Shown: positions 7,676-19,248 of the stretch, piece after piece
Layout of the letters: every line of letters starts with the position of its first letter
Numbering within the stretch: position 1 is the first letter of the stretch
NCBI RefSeq assembly: GCF_024710845.1
Contig: NZ_JANJTZ010000037.1
Coordinates: forward strand, 124,001-188,000
Source: Mesorhizobium sp.
GTDB taxonomy: Bacteria; Pseudomonadota; Alphaproteobacteria; Rhizobiales; Rhizobiaceae
Length of the DNA: 64,000 bases
Reading direction: 5' to 3'
Program-made: the position numbers and the translations under genes
The notes under the pieces: generated by a model
The model's input: only the letters and a program-made list of their open reading frames with translations
The model's database searches: none
What the model was told of the DNA's origin: nothing

Positions 7676-9367
7676 ATGGCATTCGCTGAACAGGCAAAAC
7701 CCGCCCGTCCGTTGCGCGTGCGCAGACCGCGACATGCGCTGGCGCTCCTGCCCGCGATCCTGATCGCCGCGGCGGTGCTTGCGCCAATCGCCGCGATCGG
7801 CTTCATCGCGCTCTCGGGCAACGGCGAGGATTGGCCGCATCTGCTTCGCAACGTCCTGCCCGGTGCGTTGCAGACGACCGTGCTCCTGCTCTTCCTGGTG
7901 ACCCTCGGCACCGCCTCCATCGGCGTCGTCAGTGCCTGGCTGGTCGTGGCGTTCGATTTTCCGTTTCGGCGGCTGCTGTCGTGGGCGCTGGTGCTGCCGT
8001 TCGCGGTGCCGCCCTATCTCGCGGCCTATGCGTTCGCGGAGTTCTTCCATTTTTCCGGACCGGTGCAGAGCACGCTCCGCGCCCTGTTCGGTTTCCAGAC
8101 GCGGGCCGACTACTGGTTCCCCGACATCCGTTCGACGGCGGGCGCGGCTCTCGTCCTGTCGGCCGTGCTGTTTCCCTATGTCTACATGACCACCCGCATC
8201 GTCTTCATCATGCAGGGCCGCAATATCGCGGACGTCGCGCGCACGCTCGGGGCCTCGCCGTTCAAGGTTCTGACGCGCATTCTCCTGCCGGTGGCGAAGC
8301 CGGCGATCGCGGCGGGCGTCGCACTGGTGCTGATGGAGACGCTCAACGACATCGGCGCGTCGGAATACCTCGGCGTGCGCACCCTCACCTTCTCCGTCTA
8401 TTCGACATGGCTCAACCGGGGCAGCCTAGAAGGCGCCGCCCAGATCGCCGTGCTGATGCTTGCTCTCGTATTCGCCCTGCTCTGGGCCGAGCGCTGGGCC
8501 AGGCGAAACCAGCGTTTCCATTCCGCGCGCGCCACACAGATGAAGGTGCGGCCACCGCGAACCGTGCTGCGCGGCTGGAAGGCGATGCTCGCGACGACCG
8601 CCGCCACGCTCCCCGTCCTTGCTGGATTCGGCGTCCCGCTCTACGTGTTCGGGCGCTATGCGCTGCGCCGACTCGACCAGTTCTCCGACCCGGCGCTCAG
8701 CAGTGCGCTGTTCCACAGCGTCGTCGCGGCGTCGGGCACGGCGGCCGTCACGGTCGGTGCCGCCCTGCTGATCACCTACGCGGTTCGCCTCGCCCGCACC
8801 CGCGAAATGGCAATGCTCGCAAGGCTCGCGACACTGGGATACGCCCTGCCCGGCACGATCCTCGGCCTCGGGCTGCTGTTCGTCCTGGCGCGGTTCGACA
8901 ACACGGTCGATGCGTTCGCGCGGAGCTATCTCGGCATATCGACGGGGCTTCTGATTTCCGGATCGGCGGCAGCCGTGATCCTCGCCTGCTCGCTGAGATT
9001 TCTGGCGCTTGCGGAAGGGTCGATCCGGTCCGGCATCGAAAAGCTCCCCCCCAACCTCGACGAAGCAGCGCGCAGCCTTGGCCGCACCCCGGCGCAAAGC
9101 GCGTTGACGGTGATCCTGCCGTTGCTCGGACCGGCCATCTTCACGGCAACGGTGCTGGTGTTCGTCGACACGATCAAGGAGCTGTCGGCGACGATCCTGC
9201 TCCGGCCGTTCGGCTTCAACACGCTCGCGACCTTTGTCTACGAGAACGCCTCGCGCGGGGTGGTCGAGGACGGAGCGATTGCGGCGCTGACGATCATCGC
9301 CACGTCGCTCGTTCCCGTGGCGCTGCTCTCCGGCGCGCTGATGCGCGACCGCGAGGCGTCGCTCTGA
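7676..9367 (+). CDS. fbpB: Fe(III) ABC transporter, fused double permease
   Basis: About 563 residues with around 12 membrane segments, made of two consecutive permease halves, as in FbpB/SfuB. Each half has a binding-protein-dependent permease loop contacting the ATPase: DVARTLGASPFKVLTRILLPVAKPAIAAG in the first half and DEAARSLGRTPAQSALTVILPLLGPAIF in the second. It would carry ferric iron delivered by FbpA across the inner membrane. I prefer ATG 7676 (MAFAEQAKPARP); GTG 7661 in the same frame is also open, and neither has a strong Shine-Dalgarno. No FbpC-type ATPase gene follows: the next gene is on the other strand. Confidence 0.85.
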   Translation: MAFAEQAKPARPLRVRRPRHALALLPAILIAAAVLAPIAAIGFIALSGNGEDWPHLLRNVLPGALQTTVLLLFLVTLGTASIGVVSAWLVVAFDFPFRRLLSWALVLPFAVPPYLAAYAFAEFFHFSGPVQSTLRALFGFQTRADYWFPDIRSTAGAALVLSAVLFPYVYMTTRIVFIMQGRNIADVARTLGASPFKVLTRILLPVAKPAIAAGVALVLMETLNDIGASEYLGVRTLTFSVYSTWLNRGSLEGAAQIAVLMLALVFALLWAERWARRNQRFHSARATQMKVRPPRTVLRGWKAMLATTAATLPVLAGFGVPLYVFGRYALRRLDQFSDPALSSALFHSVVAASGTAAVTVGAALLITYAVRLARTREMAMLARLATLGYALPGTILGLGLLFVLARFDNTVDAFARSYLGISTGLLISGSAAAVILACSLRFLALAEGSIRSGIEKLPPNLDEAARSLGRTPAQSALTVILPLLGPAIFTATVLVFVDTIKELSATILLRPFGFNTLATFVYENASRGVVEDGAIAALTIIATSLVPVALLSGALMRDREASL

Positions 9368-9412
9368 CAGTGACGAAGCCCCCGCCTCCGCCGTAATCTG
9401 AACCCAATAGGC

Positions 9413-9441
9413 AAAAAAAGAGGCGCCTGAACGGGCGCCTC
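9413..9441 (-). terminator. Strong intrinsic terminator
   Basis: GAGGCGCC (9420-9427) and GGCGCCTC (9434-9441) form an 8-bp perfect stem with a 6-base loop. On the minus strand it is followed immediately by seven T residues (plus A at 9413-9419). In the plus direction it ends fbpB less efficiently, because the bases after the stem are not T-rich. Confidence 0.8.
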
Positions 9442-9535
9442 AATGGAATTTTGCTGTCACACGGGGCTTGAGCGAATGGGGCTGGATCCGAACTCGCCGG
9501 ATGCAGGGATTTCTCCCTCAAGTTAGCCTCGACTA
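9413..9535 (-). ncRNA. Candidate structured small RNA with intrinsic terminator
   Basis: In the 280-base gap between two convergent genes the minus strand forms a compact fold. An outer stem CTTGAG/CTCAAG (plus 9517-9522 with 9467-9472) encloses a GGGA-GAAA-TCCC hairpin (plus 9506-9517, sharing one base with the outer stem) and an ATCCG/CGGAT hairpin (plus 9486-9502). A perfect GC-rich terminator follows, ending in T7. That is a three-way junction plus terminator, the usual shape of a small regulatory RNA. The 5' end is a guess. No coding frame in it looks like a protein. It could instead be a 3' untranslated element of the acetoacetyl-CoA synthetase transcript. I cannot assign it to a known RNA family. 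Confidence 0.4.
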
Positions 9536-9548
9536 TCGCGGCGGCTTC

Positions 9549-9563
9549 TTAACAACTTCTTAC
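9549..9563 (+). promoter_or_regulatory. CtrA-like box (7 of 8) beside the candidate RNA
   Basis: TTAA-N7-TTAC, one mismatch from the CtrA consensus, about 15-30 bases upstream of the presumed 5' end of the minus-strand RNA. Weak by itself. Confidence 0.25.
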
Positions 9564-9648
9564 CAGACCGCATCGATATTTACCGAAGTGTACCAGAGCT
9601 GAAGTCTAGGTAAATTTCCGTGTCATAGATCGTTAACCATGCCGGCCG

Positions 9649-11607
<1,959 letters not shown>

Positions 11608-11782
11608 CGAGGTCTCTCCGGGAAGCGACGGCGTTATGCATGCCGCACCATTAGAGGGCAAGTCGCAAGAATACGTACCAGCTGTGCGCAACAGCCATCG
11701 CCGGGCCACAAAGCCTTGAAATGGCGCTTCCTTAGGATAAACCGTGCGTGCCGGCGAGTGCAGTGGTCGGCATCGAGGATAC

Positions 11783-13585
11783 ATGCCGGCTCCTTTCGTC
11801 AGGAAAGCCATCTGGGCAATCGTCGCGGCCTGCGTCGCGGTTGTCCTCGTGCTTGCCTCCTTGCCTCTCGTCGCGTCCACCCAAATCGTGCGGACACGCA
11901 TATCGCAGGAACTGTCGGCGCGGACGGGCTATCGCGTCACGCTTGGCGAAGCGCCGGACCTCGTCTTGTTTCCTTCGCTGAAAGCCGTCCTCAACAATGT
12001 CAGCTTCACGCGATGGGATGACGGCAACGCTCCCGCGGTGCTGGAAACCGAGCGGCTGCAAGTGAACCTGTCGGCCTGGCAGGCACTGCTCGGCCGGATC
12101 GACTTCAGCACGGTGACGCTGGAGCGACCATTGTTGCGGGTGGAACGGGTCGGTGACGGATTCCACCTGCCGTTTCTGCCCGACCGCGGCCGTGTCACCG
12201 ATATCCTGCGCACCGCCGGAACAACTGCTCCGCCGAGCGGACCAGCGCTTGGGACGATCCATTTCTCCGAAGGGCGCCTCGTCGCTATGGAGAGCGGCGG
12301 GGACATCGCAACCGGACTGACCGGCACGGCGCAATGGGAAAACGCGAATTCGCCGGCGTTGCTCAACGGCGGCGGAGTGTGGCGGGGCGAGCCGGTCAAA
12401 TACGCGCTTCTGATCGATGCCCCGCTGAAACTCGCCGCCCAGGACGCGAGCGCGGTGACGATCTCCTTCGAGTCCGATCCGTTCAAGGCATCCTTCTCCG
12501 GCATGCTGTCGCGCCGCGAGGGATTGGCGTTCGACGGATCGCTGGCCGCCAGTTCGCCCTCCGTGCGGCGGGCACTTGAGTGGTCGCAGGCGCAGATAAG
12601 TCCGGGGGCCGCCATGGGCGCATTCTCGCTCACCGGCAAGGCGACGGGCGGCAAGGACAATCTGAAACTCGCCGACGCCCGACTGTCGATCAACGAAAAC
12701 CCGGGCGTGGGCGCGCTCGAATTCGCCTTTGCCGGACCGGTTCCAAGCATATCAGGCACATTGGCCTTCGATACGCTCGATCTCGGCCGCTTCCTGGCGG
12801 CCTTCGCGACACCACTCGATCACGCATCGCGCCGGCCTGTCTTCGACCTGGCCTTCACCGACCAGATCAGCCTCGATCTGCGGCTTTCCGCGGGCAGCGC
12901 GACGGGCGGCGGCATCCCGTTGTCCGATGTCGCCGCAACGGCCCAGGTGCGGGGCGGCTTCGCCGCGTTCGACATCTCGGACGCGACCGCTCTAGGGGGC
13001 GAGATCCAGGCCGGCTTCCGCGTCGACAGGAAGCCCGAGGGCGAGATCGGCGAGATGAGAGTCTCGGCGGTCGGAATCGATTGGGCGCAGATGGCCGAGC
13101 GGATCGGCTGGAGCCGGAATGCGCCGCAGGCGAAAGGGTCGCTCAGCGTCGTACTCAGAAGCCCGATCACCGACATGGCGTCCTTGCCATACACGACCGA
13201 AGGGACGATCGGCGCCAGACTGGGCGCCGGCTCGGTGAGGGATTTCGACTTCGCCAAGCTGGTATCGAACAAGCCGGGCGGCGGCTTCTTCCCGCTGAGC
13301 GCGGTAGGCGGCGGCTCGCTCGCGATCGAGGGTGCGGAGTTCAAGGCCGCTGTCGGCAATGGCGTCGCGCGGATCGACACCGCGAAGGCGTGGACGGCGA
13401 GCGATATCCTGACTCTCGAGGGAATAGTGCCCTATGTCGGGCGCAGCCTGGCGCTGTCGCTGAAAGTCGACAAGCGCAGCGCGCAAGATACCCCGCGCGA
13501 TCCGAACAGCGCCCAGTCCTACTTCATCGGCGGTTCCTGGGACGCGCCCTATGTCTCGGCCGTGCTGGCGCCCGCCGAACCCTGA
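11783..13585 (+). CDS. AsmA family protein
   Basis: A 600-residue protein with one N-terminal membrane segment ([23 protein letters not shown]), followed by the AsmA opening: [40 protein letters not shown]. The remainder is beta-rich repeats, and the C-terminal part ([21 protein letters not shown], then [34 protein letters not shown]) is the conserved AsmA C-terminal region. AsmA-like proteins are bridge-like lipid transport proteins of the envelope or affect outer-membrane assembly. The start is ATG 11783 with GAGGA upstream; an in-frame GTG at 11744 is less likely. It is divergent from the acetoacetyl-CoA synthetase. Confidence 0.82.
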   Translation: MPAPFVRKAIWAIVAACVAVVLVLASLPLVASTQIVRTRISQELSARTGYRVTLGEAPDLVLFPSLKAVLNNVSFTRWDDGNAPAVLETERLQVNLSAWQALLGRIDFSTVTLERPLLRVERVGDGFHLPFLPDRGRVTDILRTAGTTAPPSGPALGTIHFSEGRLVAMESGGDIATGLTGTAQWENANSPALLNGGGVWRGEPVKYALLIDAPLKLAAQDASAVTISFESDPFKASFSGMLSRREGLAFDGSLAASSPSVRRALEWSQAQISPGAAMGAFSLTGKATGGKDNLKLADARLSINENPGVGALEFAFAGPVPSISGTLAFDTLDLGRFLAAFATPLDHASRRPVFDLAFTDQISLDLRLSAGSATGGGIPLSDVAATAQVRGGFAAFDISDATALGGEIQAGFRVDRKPEGEIGEMRVSAVGIDWAQMAERIGWSRNAPQAKGSLSVVLRSPITDMASLPYTTEGTIGARLGAGSVRDFDFAKLVSNKPGGGFFPLSAVGGGSLAIEGAEFKAAVGNGVARIDTAKAWTASDILTLEGIVPYVGRSLALSLKVDKRSAQDTPRDPNSAQSYFIGGSWDAPYVSAVLAPAEP

Positions 13586-13653
13586 GAGCTGAGCCGCGCG
13601 GGCGATTCAACTTGCCGGCGAATCGCGCTAGTGTGGCGCGGGGGATTTGCGGA

Positions 13654-13899
13654 ATGTTCAGGATCATTTCCGGCGCGTTCAAGATCGTGGTCGTCTCGCT
13701 CCTGACGGGGGCGGTACTGTCCGCACTCGACCTGTCGGCCGCGGATATCCTGATCGAACTCGGCCTCACGCCCGAACGCGTCATGGAACTGCTGGAGAAG
13801 GGTGCCGTCTGGGCGCTGCCCAACATCATTCTGGGCTCGATGGTGATCGTGCCCGTCTGGCTGGTCGTGGCGCTGCTCAGGCCACCGCGCGGACCTTAG
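13654..13899 (+). CDS. Small inner-membrane protein, resembles DUF6460
   Basis: An 81-residue protein with two membrane segments (FKIVVVSLLTGAVLSAL and WALPNIILGSMVIVPVWLVVALL) joined by an amphipathic stretch with LGLTPERVMELLEKGA, ending LRPPRGP. This is the outline of a family of short Rhizobiales proteins of unknown function that I recall as DUF6460; I could not check the assignment. Start ATG 13654 has GGGGA upstream. Its stop overlaps the convergent potI stop by 4 bases. Confidence 0.6.
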   Translation: MFRIISGAFKIVVVSLLTGAVLSALDLSAADILIELGLTPERVMELLEKGAVWALPNIILGSMVIVPVWLVVALLRPPRGP

Positions 13900-14714
13900 C
13901 CCCGGTTGGCAGCCTGCTCGTCGCGCAGCCGCTGGACCTCGCGGCGCTTGTTGACGAGCGAGGCGATGATGACGCCGGTGGCGACGATGGCGATCAGGAT
14001 CGTGCAGGCGGCATTGATCTCGGGCGTCACGCCGAGGCGCACCTGGCTGTAGATCTTCATCGGCAGCGTGGTGGCGCCGGGCCCCGAGGTGAAGCTCGCG
14101 ATGACGAGGTCGTCCAGCGACAGGGTGAAAGCCAGCATCCAGCCCGAGATGACCGCCGGCAGGATGACCGGCAAGGTGATCTGGAAGAAGGTCTTCACCG
14201 GCGTCGCGCCGAGATCCATCGCCGCTTCCTCGAGCGAGCGGTCGAAGGTCATCAGCCGCGACTGGACGACGACGGCGACGAAGCACATCGAGAAGGTGAT
14301 GTGGGCGAGCGTAACGGTCAGGAAGCCTCGGTCGAGGCCGATCGCCACGAAGAGCAGCAGCAGCGACAGGCCGGTGATAACCTCCGGCATGACCAGCGGC
14401 GCGAACACCATGCCGGAGAATAGCACCCTGCCCCGGAAGCGGGTGTAGCGGGTGAGCGCAAGCGCGGCCATGGTGCCGAGGATCGTGGCGAAGGTTGCGG
14501 AAAGCACCCCGACGCGGGCGGTGACCCAGGCCGCGTCCATGAGGCTCTGGTTGCGGAACAGTTCGCCGTACCATTTGGTCGAGAAGCCGGCCCAGACGGT
14601 GACGAGCTTCGACTCATTGAACGAGAAGATGATGAGCAGCACGATCGGCAGATAGAGGAAGGCGAAGCCGAGCACGATCGAGGCGATGTTGAAGCGGGAC
14701 CAGGTCGCGTTCAT
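13896..14714 (-). CDS. potI: Putrescine ABC transporter permease PotI
   Basis: A 272-residue permease with six membrane segments beginning FNIASIVLGFAFLYLPIVLLIIFSFNESK. The coupling loop is SLEEAAMDLGATPVKTFFQITLPVILPAVISG. FTLSLDDLVIASF is typical of PotI/PotC permeases. It pairs with PotH to form the inner-membrane channel for putrescine. It is the last gene of potF-potG-potH-potI, separated from potH by a single base. Confidence 0.92.
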   Translation of the reverse strand: MNATWSRFNIASIVLGFAFLYLPIVLLIIFSFNESKLVTVWAGFSTKWYGELFRNQSLMDAAWVTARVGVLSATFATILGTMAALALTRYTRFRGRVLFSGMVFAPLVMPEVITGLSLLLLFVAIGLDRGFLTVTLAHITFSMCFVAVVVQSRLMTFDRSLEEAAMDLGATPVKTFFQITLPVILPAVISGWMLAFTLSLDDLVIASFTSGPGATTLPMKIYSQVRLGVTPEINAACTILIAIVATGVIIASLVNKRREVQRLRDEQAANRG

Positions 14715-14715
14715 G

Positions 14716-15690
14716 TCAGCGCCCCTGCTCCTGCGCCTTGGCCTGCGCCTGCTGGAAGAACATCATCGGCACGACCAGCATCAGCAGCAGGATCACCGCC
14801 ACCGCCGACGACACCGGCCAGTCACGGTTGGAGAAGAACTCGTTCCACAACGTCTTGCCGATCATCAGCGTCTGCGACCCGCCGAGCAGGTCGGGGATGA
14901 CGAACTCGCCCGTCGCCGGGATGAAGACGAGCAGGCAGCCGGCGACGATGCCCGGCATGGCAAGCGGGAAGGTGATTTTCCAGAACGCCGAGATCGGCGG
15001 GCAGCCGAGGTCCTGCGCCGCCTCGATCAGCGAATAGTCCATCTTCTCCAGCGCCGAATAGAGCGGCAGGACCATGAACGGCAGGTAGGAATAGACAATG
15101 CCGATGAAGATCGCGCTGTGGGTGTTGAGGATGATCAGCGGCTGATCGATCAGGCCTGTCCATATCAGGAACTGGTTGAGCAGGCCTTCGGGCTTCAGGA
15201 TGCCGATCCACGCGTAGACCCGGATCAGGAAGCTGGTCCAGAACGGCAGGATAACCAGCATCAGCAGCAGCGGACGCACGGTCGCCGGTGCGCGCGCCAT
15301 GCCGTAGGCAATGGGAAAACCGATCAGGAGCGCGAAGAAGGTCGAGATGGCGGCGATGACGACGCTCGACACATAGGCGTTGAAATAGAGCGGGTCTTCG
15401 GTGAGCCACAGATAGTTGTCGAAGGAGAATTCCCTGAAGCTCTCCCACAGTCCCGAAATCCCACCCGCCAGATCGAAAGTCGGCGAATAGGGCGGCATCG
15501 CGATCGCGGTCTGCGACAGCGAGATCTTGAAGACGATCAGGAACGGCACGAGGAACAGAATGAGCAGCCAGGCATAGGGGATGATGATCACCAGCCTGCC
15601 CGTGAGGGCGGCCAGCCAGGTGCCCTGCTGGGGGACGGCTTCTTGAGAAGCCGACGGGGTCGTGGCGAGCGTCGTCTCAGCCACGTTCAC
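14716..15690 (-). CDS. potH: Putrescine ABC transporter permease PotH
   Basis: A 324-residue permease with an N-terminal cytoplasmic extension of about 30 residues and six membrane segments. The coupling loop is YSLIEAAQDLGCPPISAFWKITFPLAMPGIVAGCLLVFIPATGEFVIPDLLGG, where GEFVIPDLLGG is characteristic of PotH/PotB. The start is GTG 15690 with GAAAGGG upstream. It lies 60 bases downstream of potG in the same operon. Confidence 0.92.
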   Translation of the reverse strand: MNVAETTLATTPSASQEAVPQQGTWLAALTGRLVIIIPYAWLLILFLVPFLIVFKISLSQTAIAMPPYSPTFDLAGGISGLWESFREFSFDNYLWLTEDPLYFNAYVSSVVIAAISTFFALLIGFPIAYGMARAPATVRPLLLMLVILPFWTSFLIRVYAWIGILKPEGLLNQFLIWTGLIDQPLIILNTHSAIFIGIVYSYLPFMVLPLYSALEKMDYSLIEAAQDLGCPPISAFWKITFPLAMPGIVAGCLLVFIPATGEFVIPDLLGGSQTLMIGKTLWNEFFSNRDWPVSSAVAVILLLMLVVPMMFFQQAQAKAQEQGR

Positions 15691-15750
15691 ACCCTTTCAG
15701 CATCCGACGATGTGCGATCGGTATCGTGGCGGCGCTGTCCATGTCGGCCC

Positions 15751-16890
15751 CTATCTCGTCAACACCACGCCCGCGTCGGGCGCGAAGGAGATCCACGCCT
15801 TGTCGTTCCAACTGAGCGGATCCTCGGTGATGCGGGAACTGTTGAGCGCGCTCGCCTTGACGACCTGACCATCGGCGAGCCGGACGTGATAGACCGTCAT
15901 GTCGCCGAGATAGGCCAGGTCGTAGATTTCGCCTTCCATGACATTGGCCGCGCCGTCGGGCTTCTTCGAGGAGACCTTGATCTTCTCCGGCCGGATGGCG
16001 AAAGCGACGGTGCTGCCCGCGGTGGCGTCGCCCGCGTTCTCGACGCGGATCTCCGCCCCGCTCGCGCCTTTGATCGTCGCAGTCTTCTCTGATCGTTCGG
16101 CGACCGTGCCTTCCAGCATGTTCACATTGCCGACGAAGCCAGCGACGAAGCGCGAAACCGGCGCCTCGTAGACCTCCGCCGGCGTCGCGACCTGCATCAC
16201 CTGGCCCTTGTCGAGGATGGCGATACGGTCGGCCATCGTCATCGCCTCTTCTTGGTCGTGCGTGACGACGACGAAGGTGAGACCGAGGTTCTGCTGCAGA
16301 TCCATCAGCTCGAACTGGGTTTCCTCGCGCAGCTTCTTGTCGAGCGCTCCCAGCGGTTCGTCGAGCAGCAGTACCTTCGGCCGCTTGGCGACCGAACGCG
16401 CAAGCGCCACGCGCTGGCGCTGGCCGCCGGACAGCTGGTGCGGCTTGCGCTTGGCGAACTGCTCGAGCTTGACCAGCTTGAGCATGTCGGCGACGCGCTT
16501 GTCGATATCGGCCTTCGGCATGCCTTCCTGCTTGAGGCCGAAGGCGATGTTCTGCTCCACCGACATATGCGGGAAAAGCGCGTAGGACTGGAACATCATG
16601 TTGACGGGCCGCCTGTAGGGCGGAATGCCGCGCATATCCTGGCCGTCGAGCAGGATGCGGCCGGACGTCGGTTCGTCAAAGCCGGCGAGCATGCGCAGGA
16701 GCGTGGACTTGCCGCAGCCGGACGCGCCGAGAAGGGCGAAGAACTCGCGTTCATAGATCGTCAGCGACAGGTTGTTGACCGCGGTGAAGTCGCCGAACTT
16801 CTTGGTGACGTTCTCGAAGACGATATAGGGCTTCGCCGCCGGATCGGTCCACGGCGAGAAGCTCCTGCGAATGCTGCCCAGCGATTTCAT
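15751..16890 (-). CDS. potG: Putrescine ABC transporter ATP-binding protein PotG
   Basis: A 379-residue ABC ATPase energising putrescine import. Walker A is GASGCGKST, the Q-loop lies in [23 protein letters not shown], the signature is [14 protein letters not shown], Walker B is [12 protein letters not shown] and the H-loop is [10 protein letters not shown]-terminal TOBE-like beta domain (about residues 255-379) includes [11 protein letters not shown]. Length and motifs agree with PotG/PotA. The first 20 residues before [14 protein letters not shown] are an extension seen also in PotG. It is 62 bases downstream of the potF stop, across a terminator hairpin. Confidence 0.93.
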   Translation of the reverse strand: MKSLGSIRRSFSPWTDPAAKPYIVFENVTKKFGDFTAVNNLSLTIYEREFFALLGASGCGKSTLLRMLAGFDEPTSGRILLDGQDMRGIPPYRRPVNMMFQSYALFPHMSVEQNIAFGLKQEGMPKADIDKRVADMLKLVKLEQFAKRKPHQLSGGQRQRVALARSVAKRPKVLLLDEPLGALDKKLREETQFELMDLQQNLGLTFVVVTHDQEEAMTMADRIAILDKGQVMQVATPAEVYEAPVSRFVAGFVGNVNMLEGTVAERSEKTATIKGASGAEIRVENAGDATAGSTVAFAIRPEKIKVSSKKPDGAANVMEGEIYDLAYLGDMTVYHVRLADGQVVKASALNSSRITEDPLSWNDKAWISFAPDAGVVLTR

Positions 16891-16920
16891 ATGCTATCCC
16901 GGCCCCCGGTCCCGGAAGTG

Positions 16921-16946
16921 AAAAAGCCCCGGCTGTGCCGGGGCTT
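16921..16946 (-). terminator. Terminator hairpin between potF and potG
   Basis: A perfect 10-bp stem AAGCCCCGGC (16924-16933) / GCCGGGGCTT (16937-16946) with a 3-base loop, followed on the minus strand by T residues. It starts right after the potF stop codon and precedes potG, so it probably lets only part of the transcripts read into the ATPase and permease genes. Confidence 0.75.
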
Positions 16947-16951
16947 CCTTG

Positions 16952-18046
16952 TCATTGCCCAGAGACGATCTTGGTCCAGCTCCGGGTGATGAGGCGCTGC
17001 GTCTTCGGATCGTAAGGCAGCGTGATGAACAGCTTTGCCATCGTCGCCTCGTCGGGATAGATCGCCGGATCGTCGAGCACCTCCTTGTCGAGGAGGGCCT
17101 GCGAGGCCTTGTTGCCATTGGCGTAGAAGACGTAGTTCGACGCCTTCGCCGCGACTTCCGGCTTCATGATGTAGTTGATGAAGGCATGCGCCTCGTCGAC
17201 GTGCTTGGCGTCGGCCGGGATCGCAAGCTGATCGAACCACATCTCGGCACCTTCCGACGGGATCACATAAGCGATCTCGACGCCCTGGTCAGCCTCGGCG
17301 GCGCGGTCGCGCGCCTGGAACACGTCGCCCGACCAGCCGACGGCCAGGCAGATGTCGCCATTTGCGAGTGCGTTGATGTATTCCGAGGAGTGGAACTTGC
17401 GCACATAAGGCCGGATCGCCAGCAGCAGTTCCTCGGCCTTGGTGATTTCTGCCGGATCGCGGCTGTCCGGGTTCAAGCCGAGAAAGGCGAGCGCCGTCGG
17501 GATGATCTCCTGCGGCGCGTCGAGCATGTAGACGCCGCACTCGTTGAGCTTCTTCATCGATTCCGGATCGAAGACGATTTTCCAGCTGTCGATCTTGTCG
17601 ATGCCGAGCACGTCCTGGATCTTCTTGACGTTGTAGCCAATGCCGGTCGTGCCCCACATGTAGTTGACCGAATAGGCGTTGTCCGGATCGTATTTCGCGG
17701 TCTGCGTCGCCACCACGTCCCACATGTTGGAGATGTTCGGCAGCTTGGCCTTGTCGAGCTTCTGGAAGACGCCCGCCTGGATCTGGCGGGCGAGGAAGGC
17801 TCCGGTCGGAACGACCACGTCGTAGCCGGTTCCGCCCGCGAGCAGCTTGGTTTCGAGGATCTCGTTGGAATCGAATACGTCGTAGACGACCTTGATGCCG
17901 GTTTCCTTGGTGAAGTCCTCAAGGATGGAATCGTCGATATAGTCCGACCAGTTGTAGACGTTGACGACCTTGTCCTGAGCGAAGGCCGAAAAAGCGAAGA
18001 TGCTTGCCAAGGTCGTCGCGGTCGCGAGCCCGATAGCTTTGCGCAT
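16952..18046 (-). CDS. potF: Putrescine-binding periplasmic protein PotF
   Basis: A 364-residue binding protein with a signal peptide (MRKAIGLATATTLASIFAFSAFA, cleavage before QDK). The mature start is KVVNVYNWSDYIDDSILEDFTKETGIKVVYDVFDSNEILETKLLAGGTGYDVVVPT, the canonical PotF/PotD opening. GDICLAVGWSGDVFQA and IPSEGAEMWFDQLAIP are ligand-cleft segments. It delivers putrescine (or another polyamine) to PotGHI. Start ATG 18046 has GAGGAG 9 bases upstream. The gene leads the operon and is followed by a strong hairpin. The polyamine preference cannot be read from sequence alone, but puuAB nearby supports putrescine. Confidence 0.92.
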   Translation of the reverse strand: MRKAIGLATATTLASIFAFSAFAQDKVVNVYNWSDYIDDSILEDFTKETGIKVVYDVFDSNEILETKLLAGGTGYDVVVPTGAFLARQIQAGVFQKLDKAKLPNISNMWDVVATQTAKYDPDNAYSVNYMWGTTGIGYNVKKIQDVLGIDKIDSWKIVFDPESMKKLNECGVYMLDAPQEIIPTALAFLGLNPDSRDPAEITKAEELLLAIRPYVRKFHSSEYINALANGDICLAVGWSGDVFQARDRAAEADQGVEIAYVIPSEGAEMWFDQLAIPADAKHVDEAHAFINYIMKPEVAAKASNYVFYANGNKASQALLDKEVLDDPAIYPDEATMAKLFITLPYDPKTQRLITRSWTKIVSGQ

Positions 18047-18181
18047 CGAGTATTCTCCTCTGATTACCCCAATCCCGGCTCGCACAGCGGTCCTTCACGG
18101 CCAGGTTCGAACACAGCCTATTGGCGTTTTCGCAGTGCGGCAAGCCTTGAATCCACGACGGAACGGCAACAGGGGACGGTC

Positions 18182-19117
18182 TCAGCGCGGCGCGGGAACG
18201 CCTGTGACACCGGGTCGCTGCGGCCGCGCCTGGCGGCGGAATTCGAGGGCGATATGGACGAGGAGCGCGGCGAAGATGACCGTTCCACCGATGACCGTTC
18301 GCGCCGTAGGCGTCTCGCCGTGGATCAGCCAGACCCAGACGGGACCGAGGACGGTTTCCAGCGTGCCGAGGAGCGCCGCGAAGGCGGCCGGGATCAGCCT
18401 CGCGCCGGTCGCGAACAGGGCGAGGCCAAGGCCGAGGTTCAGCGCGCCGAAGGCAAACAGCCAGGCCATGTCGACGGCGCCCACCGCGAAGGCTGACGCC
18501 TGCGACGCGGCGAAGGCAGCTGCGATCAGCGTGCCGAGGCAGGTCGCGGGCGTCATGCGGACATGGGCGAAGCGGCGCGTGATGACCGTCGCCGACGAGA
18601 ACGCCACGGCGATGAGGAGCGCCAGGCCGTCGCCGATCGGGGAGACGTCGCCGGTGAAGGATTCCGAGACCATGATGGACACGCCGGCGATCACGACCGC
18701 GATCGCGAGCCAGGTGGGTAGCGAGACCTTCTCGCGGAAGATGATCCAGCCCATCAGCGCGGCGAGCAGTGGCACGCCCGCCTGCATCAGGACGATGTTG
18801 GCGACCGTCGTATAGGCCAGCGCGACGACGAAAGAGGTGGACGCGACGGCGAAGCAGACGCCGACGGCGAGGCCCGGCAGGCCCATGTTCCTGAACAGCG
18901 CGATCGTGCCGCGCAGGCCGTCCCGCCAGAGCATGAAGCCGATGAGGAAGGCGGCCGCCCAGAGCGAGCGCCAGAAGACCATGGTCCAGCTGTCCGCCTC
19001 GATGAACCTCGCGATCGCGCCGCCGAAGCTCCAGAAGAGCGCCGACAGTGTGACCAGGATGAACCCCAGCCGTTCGTCGCCGCGCGAGGGCGAAGCCTGT
19101 GTTGCCATCTCTGCCAT
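18182..19117 (-). CDS. DMT-superfamily transporter (EamA domains)
   Basis: A 311-residue protein with ten predicted membrane segments in two EamA repeats, starting LGFILVTLSALFWSFGGAIARFI, and with the repeat junction near residue 155. EamA proteins export or import small metabolites across the inner membrane; the substrate here is unknown. The start at 19117 (MAEM) and the one at 19108 are both possible. It lies upstream of potF on the same strand but 135 bases away, so an operon is uncertain. Confidence 0.82.
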   Translation of the reverse strand: MAEMATQASPSRGDERLGFILVTLSALFWSFGGAIARFIEADSWTMVFWRSLWAAAFLIGFMLWRDGLRGTIALFRNMGLPGLAVGVCFAVASTSFVVALAYTTVANIVLMQAGVPLLAALMGWIIFREKVSLPTWLAIAVVIAGVSIMVSESFTGDVSPIGDGLALLIAVAFSSATVITRRFAHVRMTPATCLGTLIAAAFAASQASAFAVGAVDMAWLFAFGALNLGLGLALFATGARLIPAAFAALLGTLETVLGPVWVWLIHGETPTARTVIGGTVIFAALLVHIALEFRRQARPQRPGVTGVPAPR

Positions 19118-19248
19118 GATCAGATGCCGTGTTGCCGACCGTCGGATTGCATGGGCCGGGCGAATCTTCCTATCGCGTTAGAGCAGAAGCCGAAACTTGG
19201 CGTGATCCAGCCCGCGCTTTGGTTTGTATCACCTGCGACACGGGACAA

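Noticed and set aside
9294-9521. A 75-codon minus-strand frame overlapping the candidate RNA and the end of fbpB
   Set aside because: It starts with TTG, runs through the terminator stem and T7 and into antisense of fbpB; no sign of a protein. The structure reads better as RNA.
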